Assembly: GCF_020097135.1 (NCBI RefSeq)
Contig: NZ_CP083608.1
Location: forward strand, 372,001-436,000
Origin: Macrococcus armenti
GTDB taxonomy: Bacteria; Bacillota; Bacilli; Staphylococcales; Staphylococcaceae
Reading direction: 5' to 3'
Length of the DNA: 64,000 bases
In this document: one piece after another, positions 35,448 through 44,730 of the stretch
Layout: each line of letters opens with the position of its first letter
Numbering within the stretch: the first letter of the stretch is position 1
Translations under genes and position numbers: made by a program
Notes under the pieces: generated by a model
The model's database searches: none
Told to the model about the DNA's origin: nothing
Seen by the model: only the letters and a program-made list of their open reading frames with translations

Positions 35448-37515
35448 ATCCCCCAACATTCACTAACGCAAACGGATAGACTGCATTCGCCTGTTGTAAC
35501 AATAGTGAAGCGGCAACTGTCATCGTCCAGCGTGAGTTAACGATTGAGTCGATGAGGAGTATGGTGTTGTCTGTTATATCTGCTGATTCATTGCGTGCTA
35601 GTGTGTCTGTAATATTTTGTTCTTGCATAATAGAGTTGTGCATATCGCTCTGTATATGTCCTGGTCGTGTTTTGTCCAGTGCCTCTACGTAATTTAATCC
35701 ATGTTCGCGTGCAATGTATTGTGCGAGTTCATTGACGAGTGCTGGATAGCGCTTGTTCGGGACTGGTACAATCGTATCGATTTGATGTGTTTGAATGTGT
35801 TCTGCCAGGAAATTACTAATTGTGATCATCGTCTTCTCACTGTAATGCTGGTTTGCGCGTTCTGCCATAAAGCGTTTGCCGATAGGTGAATAAGGATCTG
35901 TCGTATACGTCCATCCTGGCATGTAACGTAATGCTTCATCTAACTTCTTATTGTTTGCGTGACGTTTACGAGGTTCGATTTCACCATGCAGTTTGTTTTT
36001 ATAAGCTGTTGCTTGTTCGAGGTACGGATTGTCCTCACGTGTTGGGATGAATATTCGTCCTTTGCAGTGTGTACATTTGCCGCACTTTTCTTTTAAATCA
36101 GGGGCATCCAGTTCATTTGCGATATATTGCATATAACAGCCGTCATAGTTTACGAATCGTTTTAAGTTATCGAGTTCAACGATGCGTGTGTCGTTTAATT
36201 GCTGCTGTAGTTTCTTGCTCGCTCGTTCATCAAATGTTTCATTCGGGTTTATGACATACTTACGTTTATCCATATAGATATATTCATGCACGAATAAGTA
36301 CTTCAGCACGCTTGAAAGTTTTGTAACGTTCAAGTTGAAGTGTTGTAGAATCTCGTTACGTGATAGTCCTTTTGGATAATTTGCAATTAGTTTTAATATG
36401 TCGCTCAGTAGTGATGGATCCTTATATGCACTATCGATAAAGGACTTAATAATTTCTTCATCTTCATCACCATGTAATAGTATCGCAAGTGCAGGTTTGC
36501 CATTTCGTCCAGCACGTCCAATCTGCTGGTAATATGAGATTAAGTTTTGCGGGAGCTGATAATGGATAACGAATCCGATATCCGCCTTATCATAACCCAT
36601 GCCAAGTTTTACTGTCGCAACGATGACACGCGTTTGTCCTGTATGGAAACGTTCCAGTACTTCCTGCTCTATACTTTCACCGAGTGCATTCTGAACGCCG
36701 GAGTAATAAGCTTCGCATGAAATATCGTGTTGCTGTAGAAATGTTGTCACGTCTTCACATTCACGTTTCGTTAAGCAATATATGATACCTTGCTGCGCAC
36801 TTAAAAAAGGGTGGTGTGTCAATGCATCTGTGACAAATGCCAGTCGTTCTGCCTTACTTTGTACAGGGTTTACTTGTATAGAAATGTTATGACGCATTAA
36901 GTCACCACGGAACACGTTCAAGTCGTGACCGAGTTGTGCTTTAATGTCTTCAATTACACGGTCGTTAGCTGTCGCTGTCGTACCGAGTACTGCAATCGAA
37001 TCAGGCAATGTTTTAAGAAGGCGCACGATACGCTGATAATCAGGTCTGAAGTCATGTCCCCAGTCTGATATAGAATGCGCTTCATCTACAACGATGAGTT
37101 CGATGTCGCGTAAGTTCGTTAACGCTTCTATAAAGTCCGGACTTGATAACTTCTCGGGAGAGACAATAACTGCATCTGTTTGCTGTAAGTTCGCGTATAT
37201 CTCATCCCATTTATCGCGATTGTTGCTATTAATTGTTACTACGTTCAGTCCAAGCTTTGCCGCCGCTTCAATTTGGTTGTGCATTAAAGCTAACAGTGGA
37301 CTAATAATAATTGCAGGACCTGCACCTTGTTCTCGTAATAATTTCGTTGCGATAAAGTAAACGATTGATTTACCCCAGCCGGTTTTTTGAATTACGAGCG
37401 TCTTCTCTTTTTTCATAATCGCCTGTATTGCTTCTAACTGACCCTCTCTGAATGCACTATTGTCGCCATAGCTTTCCTTTAATAATTCTGTAGCACGTGT
37501 TGTAATATTGGTCAT
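35446..37515 (-). CDS. RecQ-family helicase with C-terminal phosphoribosyltransferase domain
   Basis: A 689-aa DNA helicase fused to a PRTase-like domain. The motor has Walker A TGWGKS (near residue 45), DEAHS with ISDWGHDFRPDY, TATAND and the motif VI QIGRAGRNGK. A zinc-binding cluster CGKCTHC is near 465. No HRDC domain is seen. The last 110 residues look like a PRTase: IDTIVPVPNKR, then the PRPP-type loop ILLIDSIVNSRWTMTVAA. ComF-like PRTase tails are known on some RecQ proteins. The start codon overlaps the stop of the upstream M20 remnant (ATGA). Confidence 0.88.
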   Translation of the reverse strand: MTNITTRATELLKESYGDNSAFREGQLEAIQAIMKKEKTLVIQKTGWGKSIVYFIATKLLREQGAGPAIIISPLLALMHNQIEAAAKLGLNVVTINSNNRDKWDEIYANLQQTDAVIVSPEKLSSPDFIEALTNLRDIELIVVDEAHSISDWGHDFRPDYQRIVRLLKTLPDSIAVLGTTATANDRVIEDIKAQLGHDLNVFRGDLMRHNISIQVNPVQSKAERLAFVTDALTHHPFLSAQQGIIYCLTKRECEDVTTFLQQHDISCEAYYSGVQNALGESIEQEVLERFHTGQTRVIVATVKLGMGYDKADIGFVIHYQLPQNLISYYQQIGRAGRNGKPALAILLHGDEDEEIIKSFIDSAYKDPSLLSDILKLIANYPKGLSRNEILQHFNLNVTKLSSVLKYLFVHEYIYMDKRKYVINPNETFDERASKKLQQQLNDTRIVELDNLKRFVNYDGCYMQYIANELDAPDLKEKCGKCTHCKGRIFIPTREDNPYLEQATAYKNKLHGEIEPRKRHANNKKLDEALRYMPGWTYTTDPYSPIGKRFMAERANQHYSEKTMITISNFLAEHIQTHQIDTIVPVPNKRYPALVNELAQYIAREHGLNYVEALDKTRPGHIQSDMHNSIMQEQNITDTLARNESADITDNTILLIDSIVNSRWTMTVAASLLLQQANAVYPFALVNVGG

Positions 37516-37841
37516 TTCGCTAACCTGTTCAGTACTACTTCACCGAGAGATTTCGCACAGATCATCATCGTGTCCTCATGAATTGTGAGTGCATCAAAAT
37601 CTGCACGCAGTCCTATAACTTTTCCAGGATTACCGCTTTTTATATCGACGATAACAGCATGACCACCGCCGAAATTCGTATGTATGGGAACGTCTTTATT
37701 CTTATAGAAATGTTGGATGAACGCTGCAGTATGTTCCTCGTGAAACGACAACTCTGGATGCGCATGTAAGTGACGTCTGATTTCTAACATACGTGCTTCT
37801 TTCTCTTCTAATTTTTTGAACAATTTTTCTTTTAAAATCAT
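37512..37841 (-). pseudogene. M20 amidohydrolase with internal deletion
   Basis: A 109-aa frame. The first 88 residues match the start of M20-family aminoacylase-type peptidases (EIRRHLHAHPELSFHEEHTA; GLRADFDALTIHEDT). The expected metal motif with His and Asp (HACGHDGH) never appears; the frame jumps to MMICAKSLGEVVLNRLAK, which reads like the last helix of the same family. Most of the catalytic and dimerisation domains are therefore missing. A good AAAGGGG ribosome site remains, and the end overlaps recQ by four bases, so the short frame may persist because it couples recQ translation. Confidence 0.75.
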
Positions 37842-38003
37842 AGTTGTAACCCCTTTCACTCTTTTTTTATTATAATAAAAAATCGATGTTCATTGTTGCT
37901 GGACGGTTGTTAACAAGATGTTTATATATGATATCATTAGAATTTAATATACATATACCTTAAACTATAATTGTAGTAAAAATTTGTGAAGGAGTTGTTT
38001 CGA

Positions 38004-38879
38004 TTGTTAAATATTCAGGACGTAAGTGATATTCCGGAAGGTGAGCAATTAGCGTATAAGAAGTTTATTGACGCATTAAAAGATAGCGACGTTCCAACGC
38101 AAGAATATGTACGAATGAACCTTTCTAAATTAGAAAATGAAACGCTTGAACAAAGTAAAATTGGCGGTGTACCGTTTTTAAAATCATTGGATGACATTCC
38201 GGTAGATGTAAAGAACGCACCGATGATGTTACTCGCACAAATTAACTTAAGTGAATTACCTGAAGGTCAAAGCGTATTCCCGGTAAATCAAGGTTTATTA
38301 CAATTCTGGGTGAGCGGCAATGACGAAGGCTATGGTATGGGGATTGAGTCATTGGAAGACATAGGGAACTCTAAGTTGATTTTTATAGAAGATGTAAGTA
38401 CTGCACTGACATTGGAAGAGATTCAATCATACTTTAATCAGTTCGAGTTTGAAGAAACACCGATTAGCGGCGGAGCTTTTAAAATTTCATATTCATTAGA
38501 AAAACAAATGCTTACACCAGTAGATTATCGTTTCCAGGAAATCGCGGTACCAATTTGGAATGAAGTGAATCCTGATATGGAAGTCGAGTCTATATATGAT
38601 GGGTATGAAGAAGTGTTTGAAGCAATTTTTGAAACGTTAGCACCAGAACAACCAATGCATCAACTTGGTGGGTTTCCATTCTTTGCACAAGAAGACCCAC
38701 GAGAATTTGAGGAAGAGCTTCAAGTCTATGATCAGCTGCTACTTCAAATTGACACAGATGACGATGAAGGTGTTGAAATTGCATGGGGAGACGCAGGGAT
38801 CAGCAATATTCTAATGAAATCTGAAGATTTAAAAGCGATGAAATTCGATAATTATATATTTACGTGGGATACGTTATAA
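38004..38879 (+). CDS. DUF1963 (YwqG-like) protein, third copy
   Basis: A 291-aa member of the same family as the tandem pair at 27-29 kb, but more divergent: SKIGGVPFL, MLLAQINLSELP, GLLQFWVSGNDEGYG and AWGDAGISNILMKSEDL. The TTG at 38004 is preferred, since AAGGAG lies nine bases ahead; a GTG at 37986 is in frame but upstream of that site. Stands alone. Function unknown. Confidence 0.85.
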   Translation: MLNIQDVSDIPEGEQLAYKKFIDALKDSDVPTQEYVRMNLSKLENETLEQSKIGGVPFLKSLDDIPVDVKNAPMMLLAQINLSELPEGQSVFPVNQGLLQFWVSGNDEGYGMGIESLEDIGNSKLIFIEDVSTALTLEEIQSYFNQFEFEETPISGGAFKISYSLEKQMLTPVDYRFQEIAVPIWNEVNPDMEVESIYDGYEEVFEAIFETLAPEQPMHQLGGFPFFAQEDPREFEEELQVYDQLLLQIDTDDDEGVEIAWGDAGISNILMKSEDLKAMKFDNYIFTWDTL

Positions 38880-38996
38880 AAAATTAAGGTGAGATGATCA
38901 TTTATCTCATCTTTTTTAATGGATAATATATTTTAATATGTCTTTTACATGGAAAATATTACATAATAGTAGTAAGAAAAAGAAAGGGTGATTTTA

Positions 38997-39452
38997 ATGA
39001 CAAATGTTTGTAAAGACTATTTAAACTACTGGCGTTATGCACTTAATACAACTGAAGAAGCAAGTCGTTCTGAGTATTGGTTTCCAACACTTGCGCATGT
39101 GGCGTTCTTCTCATTATTGATGGCAGCAGACAAAGAAAACTATGACACAGAGCCTGGGGATCAGTTTATCCCGACACCGATAAATAAACTGTACACTGCA
39201 TTTGCTGTACTGTCATTCATTCCAACTTACAGCGTATTTAGCAGACGTCTTAATCATCTTGGGATGAGTAAGTCTATTGCGAAACTCATCTATAGTGCGA
39301 ATGCGTTAGGATATATTTACGTGTATTTTATGAATAAGAAAACACATAAAGAAATTGAAGCAATAGTAGGTGGACGTAAGAACTTTGCGATATTAGCAAG
39401 TATTGTGACGGTTGCATACACTTCGGAGCTGGTGCTTGCACTCAAGAAATAA
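38997..39452 (+). CDS. DUF805-like membrane protein
   Basis: A 151-aa protein with the DUF805 opening, an aromatic N-terminal block (YLNYWRYALNTTEEASRSEYW) and three or four membrane segments, including LAHVAFFSLLMA and LYTAFAVLSFIPTYSVFSRRLNHLG. Function unknown. GAAAGGG precedes the ATG at 38997. Confidence 0.7.
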   Translation: MTNVCKDYLNYWRYALNTTEEASRSEYWFPTLAHVAFFSLLMAADKENYDTEPGDQFIPTPINKLYTAFAVLSFIPTYSVFSRRLNHLGMSKSIAKLIYSANALGYIYVYFMNKKTHKEIEAIVGGRKNFAILASIVTVAYTSELVLALKK

Positions 39453-39501
39453 GCATGATAATAAAAGGTGATCTGTGTAATATTTATTCTATTTCAGGTT
39501 A

Positions 39502-39529
39502 TAATTCAGCTGTTTAAACAGCTGAATTA
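39502..39529. repeat. 28-bp perfect palindrome
   Basis: taattcagctg-tttaaa-cagctgaatta, fully symmetric. There is no T run after it on the plus strand, so it is not a standard terminator of the DUF805 gene. It lies 41 bases before the next start and could be an operator or weak terminator. Confidence 0.7.
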
Positions 39530-39569
39530 CTGTAAAAAAATAGCATGTTAAAGAAATAAGGAGACTAAT

Positions 39570-40091
39570 ATGGAATATACAATTCTTATATTATTTATTG
39601 CATTTGCTATTTTGATAATATATTTTGCTACAAAATTTTTACATAAAATTATGAATAAGAGATATGATTTCTATAAAATGTTTTCAATAGTGCTAATTGC
39701 AGTATTTATACCATTATTAGCTTATTTAATTTCGAGTGAAGTTATTAATTATTGGTCACAGCCAACGGATGAAGATCGTCAAAGGCTGGGAGAGATGACA
39801 ACGAAAGTTATTTATAGTGAAGATTTTAAAAAGTTAGAAAAAACACGTATTATTTATAGTATTGAACCTTCAGTAAATCGTTATAATCGGCAAGCTAATA
39901 ATTACTTATACGATGTGTATGTGAAGACAGACAAAGAAACATATGGATTTAATTGTGATGACCTCGATAAAGATGATAAAGACCAACAATGCAAAATTGT
40001 AGATATCTCAAGTTGGAGTTACTCTGAATATAGCGAAGAACAGCCATTCTTTAATGGATATAAAGGGTATAAAAATGGTATAAAGAGATAA
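39570..40091 (+). CDS. Hypothetical membrane-anchored protein, 173 aa
   Basis: Two N-terminal membrane helices (about 4-24 and 37-58) are followed by a hydrophilic domain with a Cys pair (FNCDD and QQCKIVD) that may form a disulfide if outside. No family recognised. ATAAGGAG precedes the ATG. The ABC ATPase gene follows after 25 bases. Confidence 0.65.
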   Translation: MEYTILILFIAFAILIIYFATKFLHKIMNKRYDFYKMFSIVLIAVFIPLLAYLISSEVINYWSQPTDEDRQRLGEMTTKVIYSEDFKKLEKTRIIYSIEPSVNRYNRQANNYLYDVYVKTDKETYGFNCDDLDKDDKDQQCKIVDISSWSYSEYSEEQPFFNGYKGYKNGIKR

Positions 40092-40116
40092 GACCATTGT
40101 AGAAATGAGGCAAATT

Positions 40117-41157
40117 ATGCTTAAAGTTATTAACATTCATAAACTTTACGGTAAAGATAAATGGGTTTTACGTGATTTGAGCTTTGAAGTTATGGATGGT
40201 GAATTTTTCGTACTTGTCGGGCCTAGTGGGTGCGGTAAGAGTACATTGCTGAAGATGATTGCAGGGCTAGAGGATATTACTGAAGGTGAACTGTATATTG
40301 ATGGTCAGCTTGCAAATCAGCTGCATCCTAAAGATCGTTCATTATCGATGGTGTTTCAGAACTATGCACTTTATCCGCATATGACTGTTGAAAAAAATAT
40401 TTTATTCACATTAGAAAATCGTAAAGTACCTAAAGCATTACGTCATGATAAGATGATGGAAGCGGCTAAGCTTGTAGGTTTAGAAGATTACTTGAAGAAG
40501 AAACCAGGCGAACTCTCTGGTGGGCAGCGTCAGCGTGTGGCATTAGCGCGTGCGATTGTCAGTGAATCGAAGTTGTGCTTAATGGACGAACCGTTATCAA
40601 ACTTAGATGCAAAGCTGCGTGGACAGATGCGTGTTGAGTTACGACAGTTACAACAGCGTCTCGGTATGACGATGATTTATGTGACGCATGACCAAGTTGA
40701 GGCGATGACGATGAGTGATCGTATCATGGTGTTAAATGGTGGACATATCCAGCAGATCGGCACACCACTTGAAATCTACAATGAGCCCAATAATAAGTTC
40801 GTTGCGAATTTTATGGGGTCTCCTGCAATGAATATTGTGCGTGGTAATGTAACAGGTAACGCAGTCCATTTCGGTGATTTTAACTTACCGATCAACATGC
40901 CGGTCGCTGAAGGCGCGATAGATGTAGGATTCAGACCGGAAGATGTAGTGTGTGATGAAACGGGCACACTCGTTACTGTCACTGCGTGCGAGATGTTAGG
41001 TGATACGACGGTCGTTAACTTCATGATTAATGGAGAGAAATGTATCGCTAAGTTTTCGGAGCAAGTATCGCTTGCAAATGGTGATAAGATTCGCATCTCA
41101 ATCAATGACAAGAAAATTAAATATTTCGATTCAGAAAATGGAACAGTGATTAAATAA
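40117..41157 (+). CDS. Sugar ABC importer ATPase, MsmK/UgpC type
   Basis: A 346-aa ATPase of the carbohydrate-uptake class 1 family. It has Walker A GPSGCGKST, Q-loop VFQNYALYPHMTV, signature LSGGQRQR, Walker B LCLMDEP and the switch His (YVTHDQVEAMTM). The last 110 residues form the regulatory OB-fold typical of MsmK/MalK. No permease or binding protein is adjacent, so it probably serves distant importers. The ATG at 40117 fits a TGAGG site better than the one 12 bases upstream. Confidence 0.88.
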   Translation: MLKVINIHKLYGKDKWVLRDLSFEVMDGEFFVLVGPSGCGKSTLLKMIAGLEDITEGELYIDGQLANQLHPKDRSLSMVFQNYALYPHMTVEKNILFTLENRKVPKALRHDKMMEAAKLVGLEDYLKKKPGELSGGQRQRVALARAIVSESKLCLMDEPLSNLDAKLRGQMRVELRQLQQRLGMTMIYVTHDQVEAMTMSDRIMVLNGGHIQQIGTPLEIYNEPNNKFVANFMGSPAMNIVRGNVTGNAVHFGDFNLPINMPVAEGAIDVGFRPEDVVCDETGTLVTVTACEMLGDTTVVNFMINGEKCIAKFSEQVSLANGDKIRISINDKKIKYFDSENGTVIK

Positions 41158-41182
41158 ACGGGCGATGGCTCGTTTATTTTTT
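41151..41182 (+). terminator. Terminator
   Basis: aaataaacg.gc / gc.cgtttattt hairpin followed by TTTT, covering the ATPase stop codon. Confidence 0.7.
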
Positions 41183-41189
41183 GCAATGA

Positions 41190-41226
41190 TTGTTAACTTA
41201 TATTTAAAATTAGTTTACAATATAAT
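41190..41226 (+). promoter_or_regulatory. BirA operator and promoter of bioB
   Basis: TTGTTAAC at 41190-41197, a 15-base spacer and GTTTACAA at 41213-41220 match the BirA (biotin repressor) box of Firmicutes. A TATAAT -10 box follows at 41221-41226, so bound BirA would cover the promoter. Confidence 0.85.
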
Positions 41227-41264
41227 GGTACAGTTATATTGAAAATGTATACAAGGGGGATTTT

Positions 41265-42230
41265 ATGTTAGCACAACGTATTATTAAAGGGGAAAGTATT
41301 TCAAAGGAAGAAGCATTGTCGTTATTTGTCGATAATAATATAGATACATATGACTTATTACATGAAGCATATCAAGTACGTAAGCATTATTTTGGTCGTC
41401 GAGTGAAGCTCAATATGATTCTGAACGCGAAGAGTGGGATTTGTCCGGAAGACTGTGGTTATTGTGGTCAGTCTAAGCTGATGAAGAATAAGGACAAGTA
41501 CTTGCTTGTTGACAAAGATCAGATAAAGTCAGGTGCAGACTTCTGTGCTACCCATGATATCGGAACGTATTGTATTGTTATGAGTGGTCGTGGTCCGAGT
41601 GATAAAGAGGTCGATCATATCGCGCATACTGTAGAAGCGATTAAACATGAACATCCGCAGCTTAAGATTTGTGCTTGTCTCGGTCTGACGAATGACGAAC
41701 AGGCGAAAAAGTTAAAGTCGGCTGGTGTAGCCCGTTATAATCACAATATTAATACGAGTGAAAATTACCATGATGAAGTTGTAACAACACATACATATAA
41801 AGATCGCGTAAACACTATTGAAATTATGAAAGCAAACAATATCTCACCATGCTCAGGAGTTATTTGTGGTATGGGGGAAACAGATGAAGATATAATCGAT
41901 ATGGCATTTGCACTGAAAGAAATCGATGCAGATAGTATCCCAGTCAACTTCCTCCATCCTGTGAAGGGGACTAAGTTTGGTAATGAAGATAATTTAACGC
42001 CAGAACGCTGTTTAAGAATTTTATCACTTTTCAGGTTAATCAATCCTACGAAGGAAATTCGTATTGCCGGAGGGCGTGAAGTAAACTTAAGGTCACTTCA
42101 GCCACTTGCAATGCAGGCTGCGAATTCAATCTTTGTCGGTGACTATTTAATTACGAACGGTCAACCGAATGAACTGGATTATAAAATGTTAGAAGATTTA
42201 GGATATGAAATAGATATAAATAAAAATTGA
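41265..42230 (+). CDS. bioB: Biotin synthase
   Basis: A 321-aa radical SAM enzyme inserting sulfur into dethiobiotin. The cluster motif is Cys60, Cys64 and Cys67 in [11 protein letters not shown]. Family blocks [21 protein letters not shown] and [10 protein letters not shown] (the conserved Arg near the second cluster) are present. Length is usual. Its own BirA operator lies upstream. No bioA, bioD, bioF or bioW is in the window, so it may act on dethiobiotin made elsewhere or taken up. Confidence 0.94.
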   Translation: MLAQRIIKGESISKEEALSLFVDNNIDTYDLLHEAYQVRKHYFGRRVKLNMILNAKSGICPEDCGYCGQSKLMKNKDKYLLVDKDQIKSGADFCATHDIGTYCIVMSGRGPSDKEVDHIAHTVEAIKHEHPQLKICACLGLTNDEQAKKLKSAGVARYNHNINTSENYHDEVVTTHTYKDRVNTIEIMKANNISPCSGVICGMGETDEDIIDMAFALKEIDADSIPVNFLHPVKGTKFGNEDNLTPERCLRILSLFRLINPTKEIRIAGGREVNLRSLQPLAMQAANSIFVGDYLITNGQPNELDYKMLEDLGYEIDINKN

Positions 42231-42385
42231 TTACACTGTTTTTTAGTTATAAAACATAAAGGACGTGAAGTTCACTGTTTAAGTTAAATTTATGGAAAAA
42301 GAAAGCTAGTGATAAGAGCAAGTGGCCTCCAAAGCATGCAAAAAGTAGTATGAAACTGGTAAATATGATAGAAAAGACATAAACA

Positions 42386-42424
42386 AAGATGCTCGAATAA
42401 TCATATGTTCGAGTGTCTTTTTTT
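42386..42424 (+). terminator. Terminator in the bioB-rbsR gap
   Basis: Hairpin atgctcgaa / ttcgagtgt (wobble pairs) followed by CTTTTTTT. No gene is supported between bioB and this hairpin. Confidence 0.7.
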
Positions 42425-42431
42425 GAAATAA

Positions 42432-42460
42432 TTGCAAACGCTTACTTTACGTGATATTCT
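42432..42460 (+). promoter_or_regulatory. Promoter of the rbs operon with overlapping cre-like half
   Basis: TTGCAA (42432-42437), 17-base spacer, then an extended -10 TGA-TATTCT (42455-42460). A weaker cre-like sequence TGCAAACGCTTACT (42433-42446) overlaps the -35 box. Confidence 0.6.
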
Positions 42461-42463
42461 ATA

Positions 42464-42477
42464 TGTAATCGGTTACA
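42464..42477 (+). promoter_or_regulatory. cre / LacI-family operator of the rbs operon
   Basis: TGTAATCGGTTACA fits the CcpA cre consensus (TGWAANCGNTNWCA) at every position. It sits directly downstream of the promoter. RbsR, a LacI-family repressor, could use the same or a similar site. Confidence 0.75.
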
Positions 42478-42492
42478 CATGGAGGTGGTAGG

Positions 42493-43461
42493 ATGCCAAC
42501 AATTAAAGATGTCGCGCGTGAAGCAGGTGTATCTGTTGCTACAGTATCACGTGCAATGAATAGCTCGGGTTATGTACATGAAGACACGCTAAAGAAAATA
42601 AATCGTGCAATCGAAGTTTTGAATTATCAACCAAACGAGACTGCACGTACACTTTTTACAAAAAAATCAAAAATAATTGGCTTATTACTTCCTGATATAA
42701 GTAACCCATTTTTTACTTTAGTAGCAAGAGGCGTAGAAGATGCGGCCTCAGCAAAAGGATTTCATGTTGTAATTGGTAATAGTGATCAGAACAAAGAGAA
42801 AGAACGACAATATGTTGATACTTTCAATATGCATAACTGTGCAGGCATCATCTCTTCGGCATTAATGTTTGACGATGCTGAACACTATATCCGTAAAACT
42901 GGAATGGAGCACATTATGTTAGACCGTACAGGTTCGATACATCATTCAATAGCAGCTGATCATTTTAAAGGCGGTGTGCTACAGGCACAATGCTTGATTG
43001 ATAGACAATGCAGACGTGTACTTGTCATTGAAGGCAATCAGCAGTTTAATTCATTTAAGCAACGTCGAGAAGGCGCAGTTTCAATATTCAAGCAGTCTAA
43101 AGTTGCATATGAAGTTATGAATGGAGAAGAAGTTTCTAATGATCAACAATTATTAGATTATATTAAATACAATAAAGTAGACGGTATTATTTGTTACAAC
43201 GATTTAATTGCCATACAAGTAATGGGGATGCTGCAGCATCATGGAGTACGAATCCCTGAAGAGGTTCAAGTAGTAGGTTTTGATGATATTCAGTTAAGTG
43301 AATATTGTTATCCGAGTTTAACTACAATTCATCAGCCAGCATATTTAATTGGTAAAGTTGCATGTGAGCAACTGATAGCGTTACTTCACAATGAAAAAAC
43401 GGAACAGAATATAAAATTAGATGTTCATTTAATTAAAAGAAATAGTACAAGGAGTGTTTAA
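42493..43461 (+). CDS. rbsR: Ribose operon repressor RbsR
   Basis: A 322-aa LacI/GalR-family regulator. The N-terminal helix-turn-helix (TIKDVAREAGVSVATVSRAMN) and hinge helix are complete, and a periplasmic-binding-type sensor domain follows (NPFFTLVARGVEDAA; VVGFDDIQLSEYCYP). First gene of rbsRKDACB; it should repress the operon when ribose is absent. GGAGGTGG precedes the ATG. rbsK begins one base after the stop. Confidence 0.93.
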   Translation: MPTIKDVAREAGVSVATVSRAMNSSGYVHEDTLKKINRAIEVLNYQPNETARTLFTKKSKIIGLLLPDISNPFFTLVARGVEDAASAKGFHVVIGNSDQNKEKERQYVDTFNMHNCAGIISSALMFDDAEHYIRKTGMEHIMLDRTGSIHHSIAADHFKGGVLQAQCLIDRQCRRVLVIEGNQQFNSFKQRREGAVSIFKQSKVAYEVMNGEEVSNDQQLLDYIKYNKVDGIICYNDLIAIQVMGMLQHHGVRIPEEVQVVGFDDIQLSEYCYPSLTTIHQPAYLIGKVACEQLIALLHNEKTEQNIKLDVHLIKRNSTRSV

Positions 43462-43462
43462 G

Positions 43463-44326
43463 ATGGGAAATATTTTTGTAATTGGTAGTGCTTCTGTTGA
43501 TCTCGTTGTTAAAAGTCATCGACAACCTGCGAAAGGAGAAACGATACTCGGTGAGTCGTTCTTTATGACAACTGGAGGTAAGGGCTCTAATCAGGCAGTG
43601 AGTGCGAGTCGATTAGGTGCAGAAGTGTACATGGTAGGTGCAGTTGGAGATGATACATTTGGTGAAATGATTTTAAACAATTTTAAAGAAAATCACGTAA
43701 ATATCGACAATGTGGAAACGGTTACACATCAATCGAGTGGTACCGCACATATTACGTTAGAGGATAACGATAATTCTATTATTGTAGTTCCTGGTGCCAA
43801 TTTTAAGATAACAATTGAACAAGTTGAGGTTGTGCTAAGTAAGTTGGAACAGTCGGATATCGTCGTTATTCAAAATGAGATTCCTGTTCAAGTTACTGAA
43901 TATATTATTAATCGTACGCACGAACTTGGAATTACAACGATTTATAATCCAGCGCCTTTTGTACAGATCGATACATCACTTTTAAATAAGGTATCTTACT
44001 TTACACCGAATGAAACAGAAGTTCGAGAACTATTCGGTGAAGACTTTGAATCTGTAATTAAACAATATCCGAAGCAAATGATTGTAACATTAGGTGCACA
44101 AGGTGCTGTTTATTATGATGGCGAATTAAAGCGTGTACCTGGCTTAAAAGCTGAAGTAGTTGATACAACTGGTGCTGGTGATACATTTAACGGAGCGTTT
44201 GCAGTTGCGTTAAGCGAAGGTAAAGATATCGATGCAGCATTACAATTTGCTAATAAAGCAGCAAGTATATCAGTCGGTGGCTTAGGTGCACAAGGTGGCA
44301 TGCCGTATAGAAAGGATATGGCGTAA
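43463..44326 (+). CDS. rbsK: Ribokinase
   Basis: A 287-aa PfkB-family kinase that phosphorylates D-ribose to ribose-5-phosphate. Motifs: [18 protein letters not shown] near residue 37, YFTPNETE, and the catalytic [13 protein letters not shown]. The ATG at 43463 is used because AAGGAG precedes it inside the end of rbsR. The stop overlaps the rbsD start by one base. Confidence 0.95.
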   Translation: MGNIFVIGSASVDLVVKSHRQPAKGETILGESFFMTTGGKGSNQAVSASRLGAEVYMVGAVGDDTFGEMILNNFKENHVNIDNVETVTHQSSGTAHITLEDNDNSIIVVPGANFKITIEQVEVVLSKLEQSDIVVIQNEIPVQVTEYIINRTHELGITTIYNPAPFVQIDTSLLNKVSYFTPNETEVRELFGEDFESVIKQYPKQMIVTLGAQGAVYYDGELKRVPGLKAEVVDTTGAGDTFNGAFAVALSEGKDIDAALQFANKAASISVGGLGAQGGMPYRKDMA

Positions 44327-44718
44327 TGTATAAGACGGGAATTTTAAATAGTGATATTTCAAAAGTATTAAGTGATCTTGGTCATACAGATACAATCGTA
44401 ATTGCAGACTGTGGATTACCAGTTCCATCTAGTGTTAATAAGATAGATCTTGCATTAAAACATGGATTTCCGAGCTTTATTGATGTTCTAAAGATTATAG
44501 CGGAGCATATGGTGATTGAACACTATACATTAGCAGAAGAAATAAAAGAACATAATATGAATACATTGCAATCAGTAGAAAACGTATTGCATCATGATAA
44601 AGATTTCGTATCACATGAAGCATTTAAAGCATTGACGAAAGATGCAAAAGTAGTTATTAGAACGGGAGAAGCAACACCTTATGCCAATATTATATTGAGA
44701 AGCGGTGTTAATTTTTAA
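44326..44718 (+). CDS. rbsD: D-ribose pyranase
   Basis: A 130-aa enzyme that converts beta-pyranose ribose to the furanose form used by RbsK. Family blocks: [21 protein letters not shown] with the active-site His, ADCGLPVP, and the tail [20 protein letters not shown]. Its ATG shares a base with the rbsK stop (TAATG), showing translational coupling. Confidence 0.95.
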   Translation: MYKTGILNSDISKVLSDLGHTDTIVIADCGLPVPSSVNKIDLALKHGFPSFIDVLKIIAEHMVIEHYTLAEEIKEHNMNTLQSVENVLHHDKDFVSHEAFKALTKDAKVVIRTGEATPYANIILRSGVNF

Positions 44719-44730
44719 GGAGGTGCGACA

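Noticed and set aside
42260..42382. Small reading frame KLNLWKKKASDKSKWPPKHA after bioB
   Set aside because: A composition that could be real, but there is no ATG, GTG or TTG start, only a CTG behind a weak AAAGGA site.
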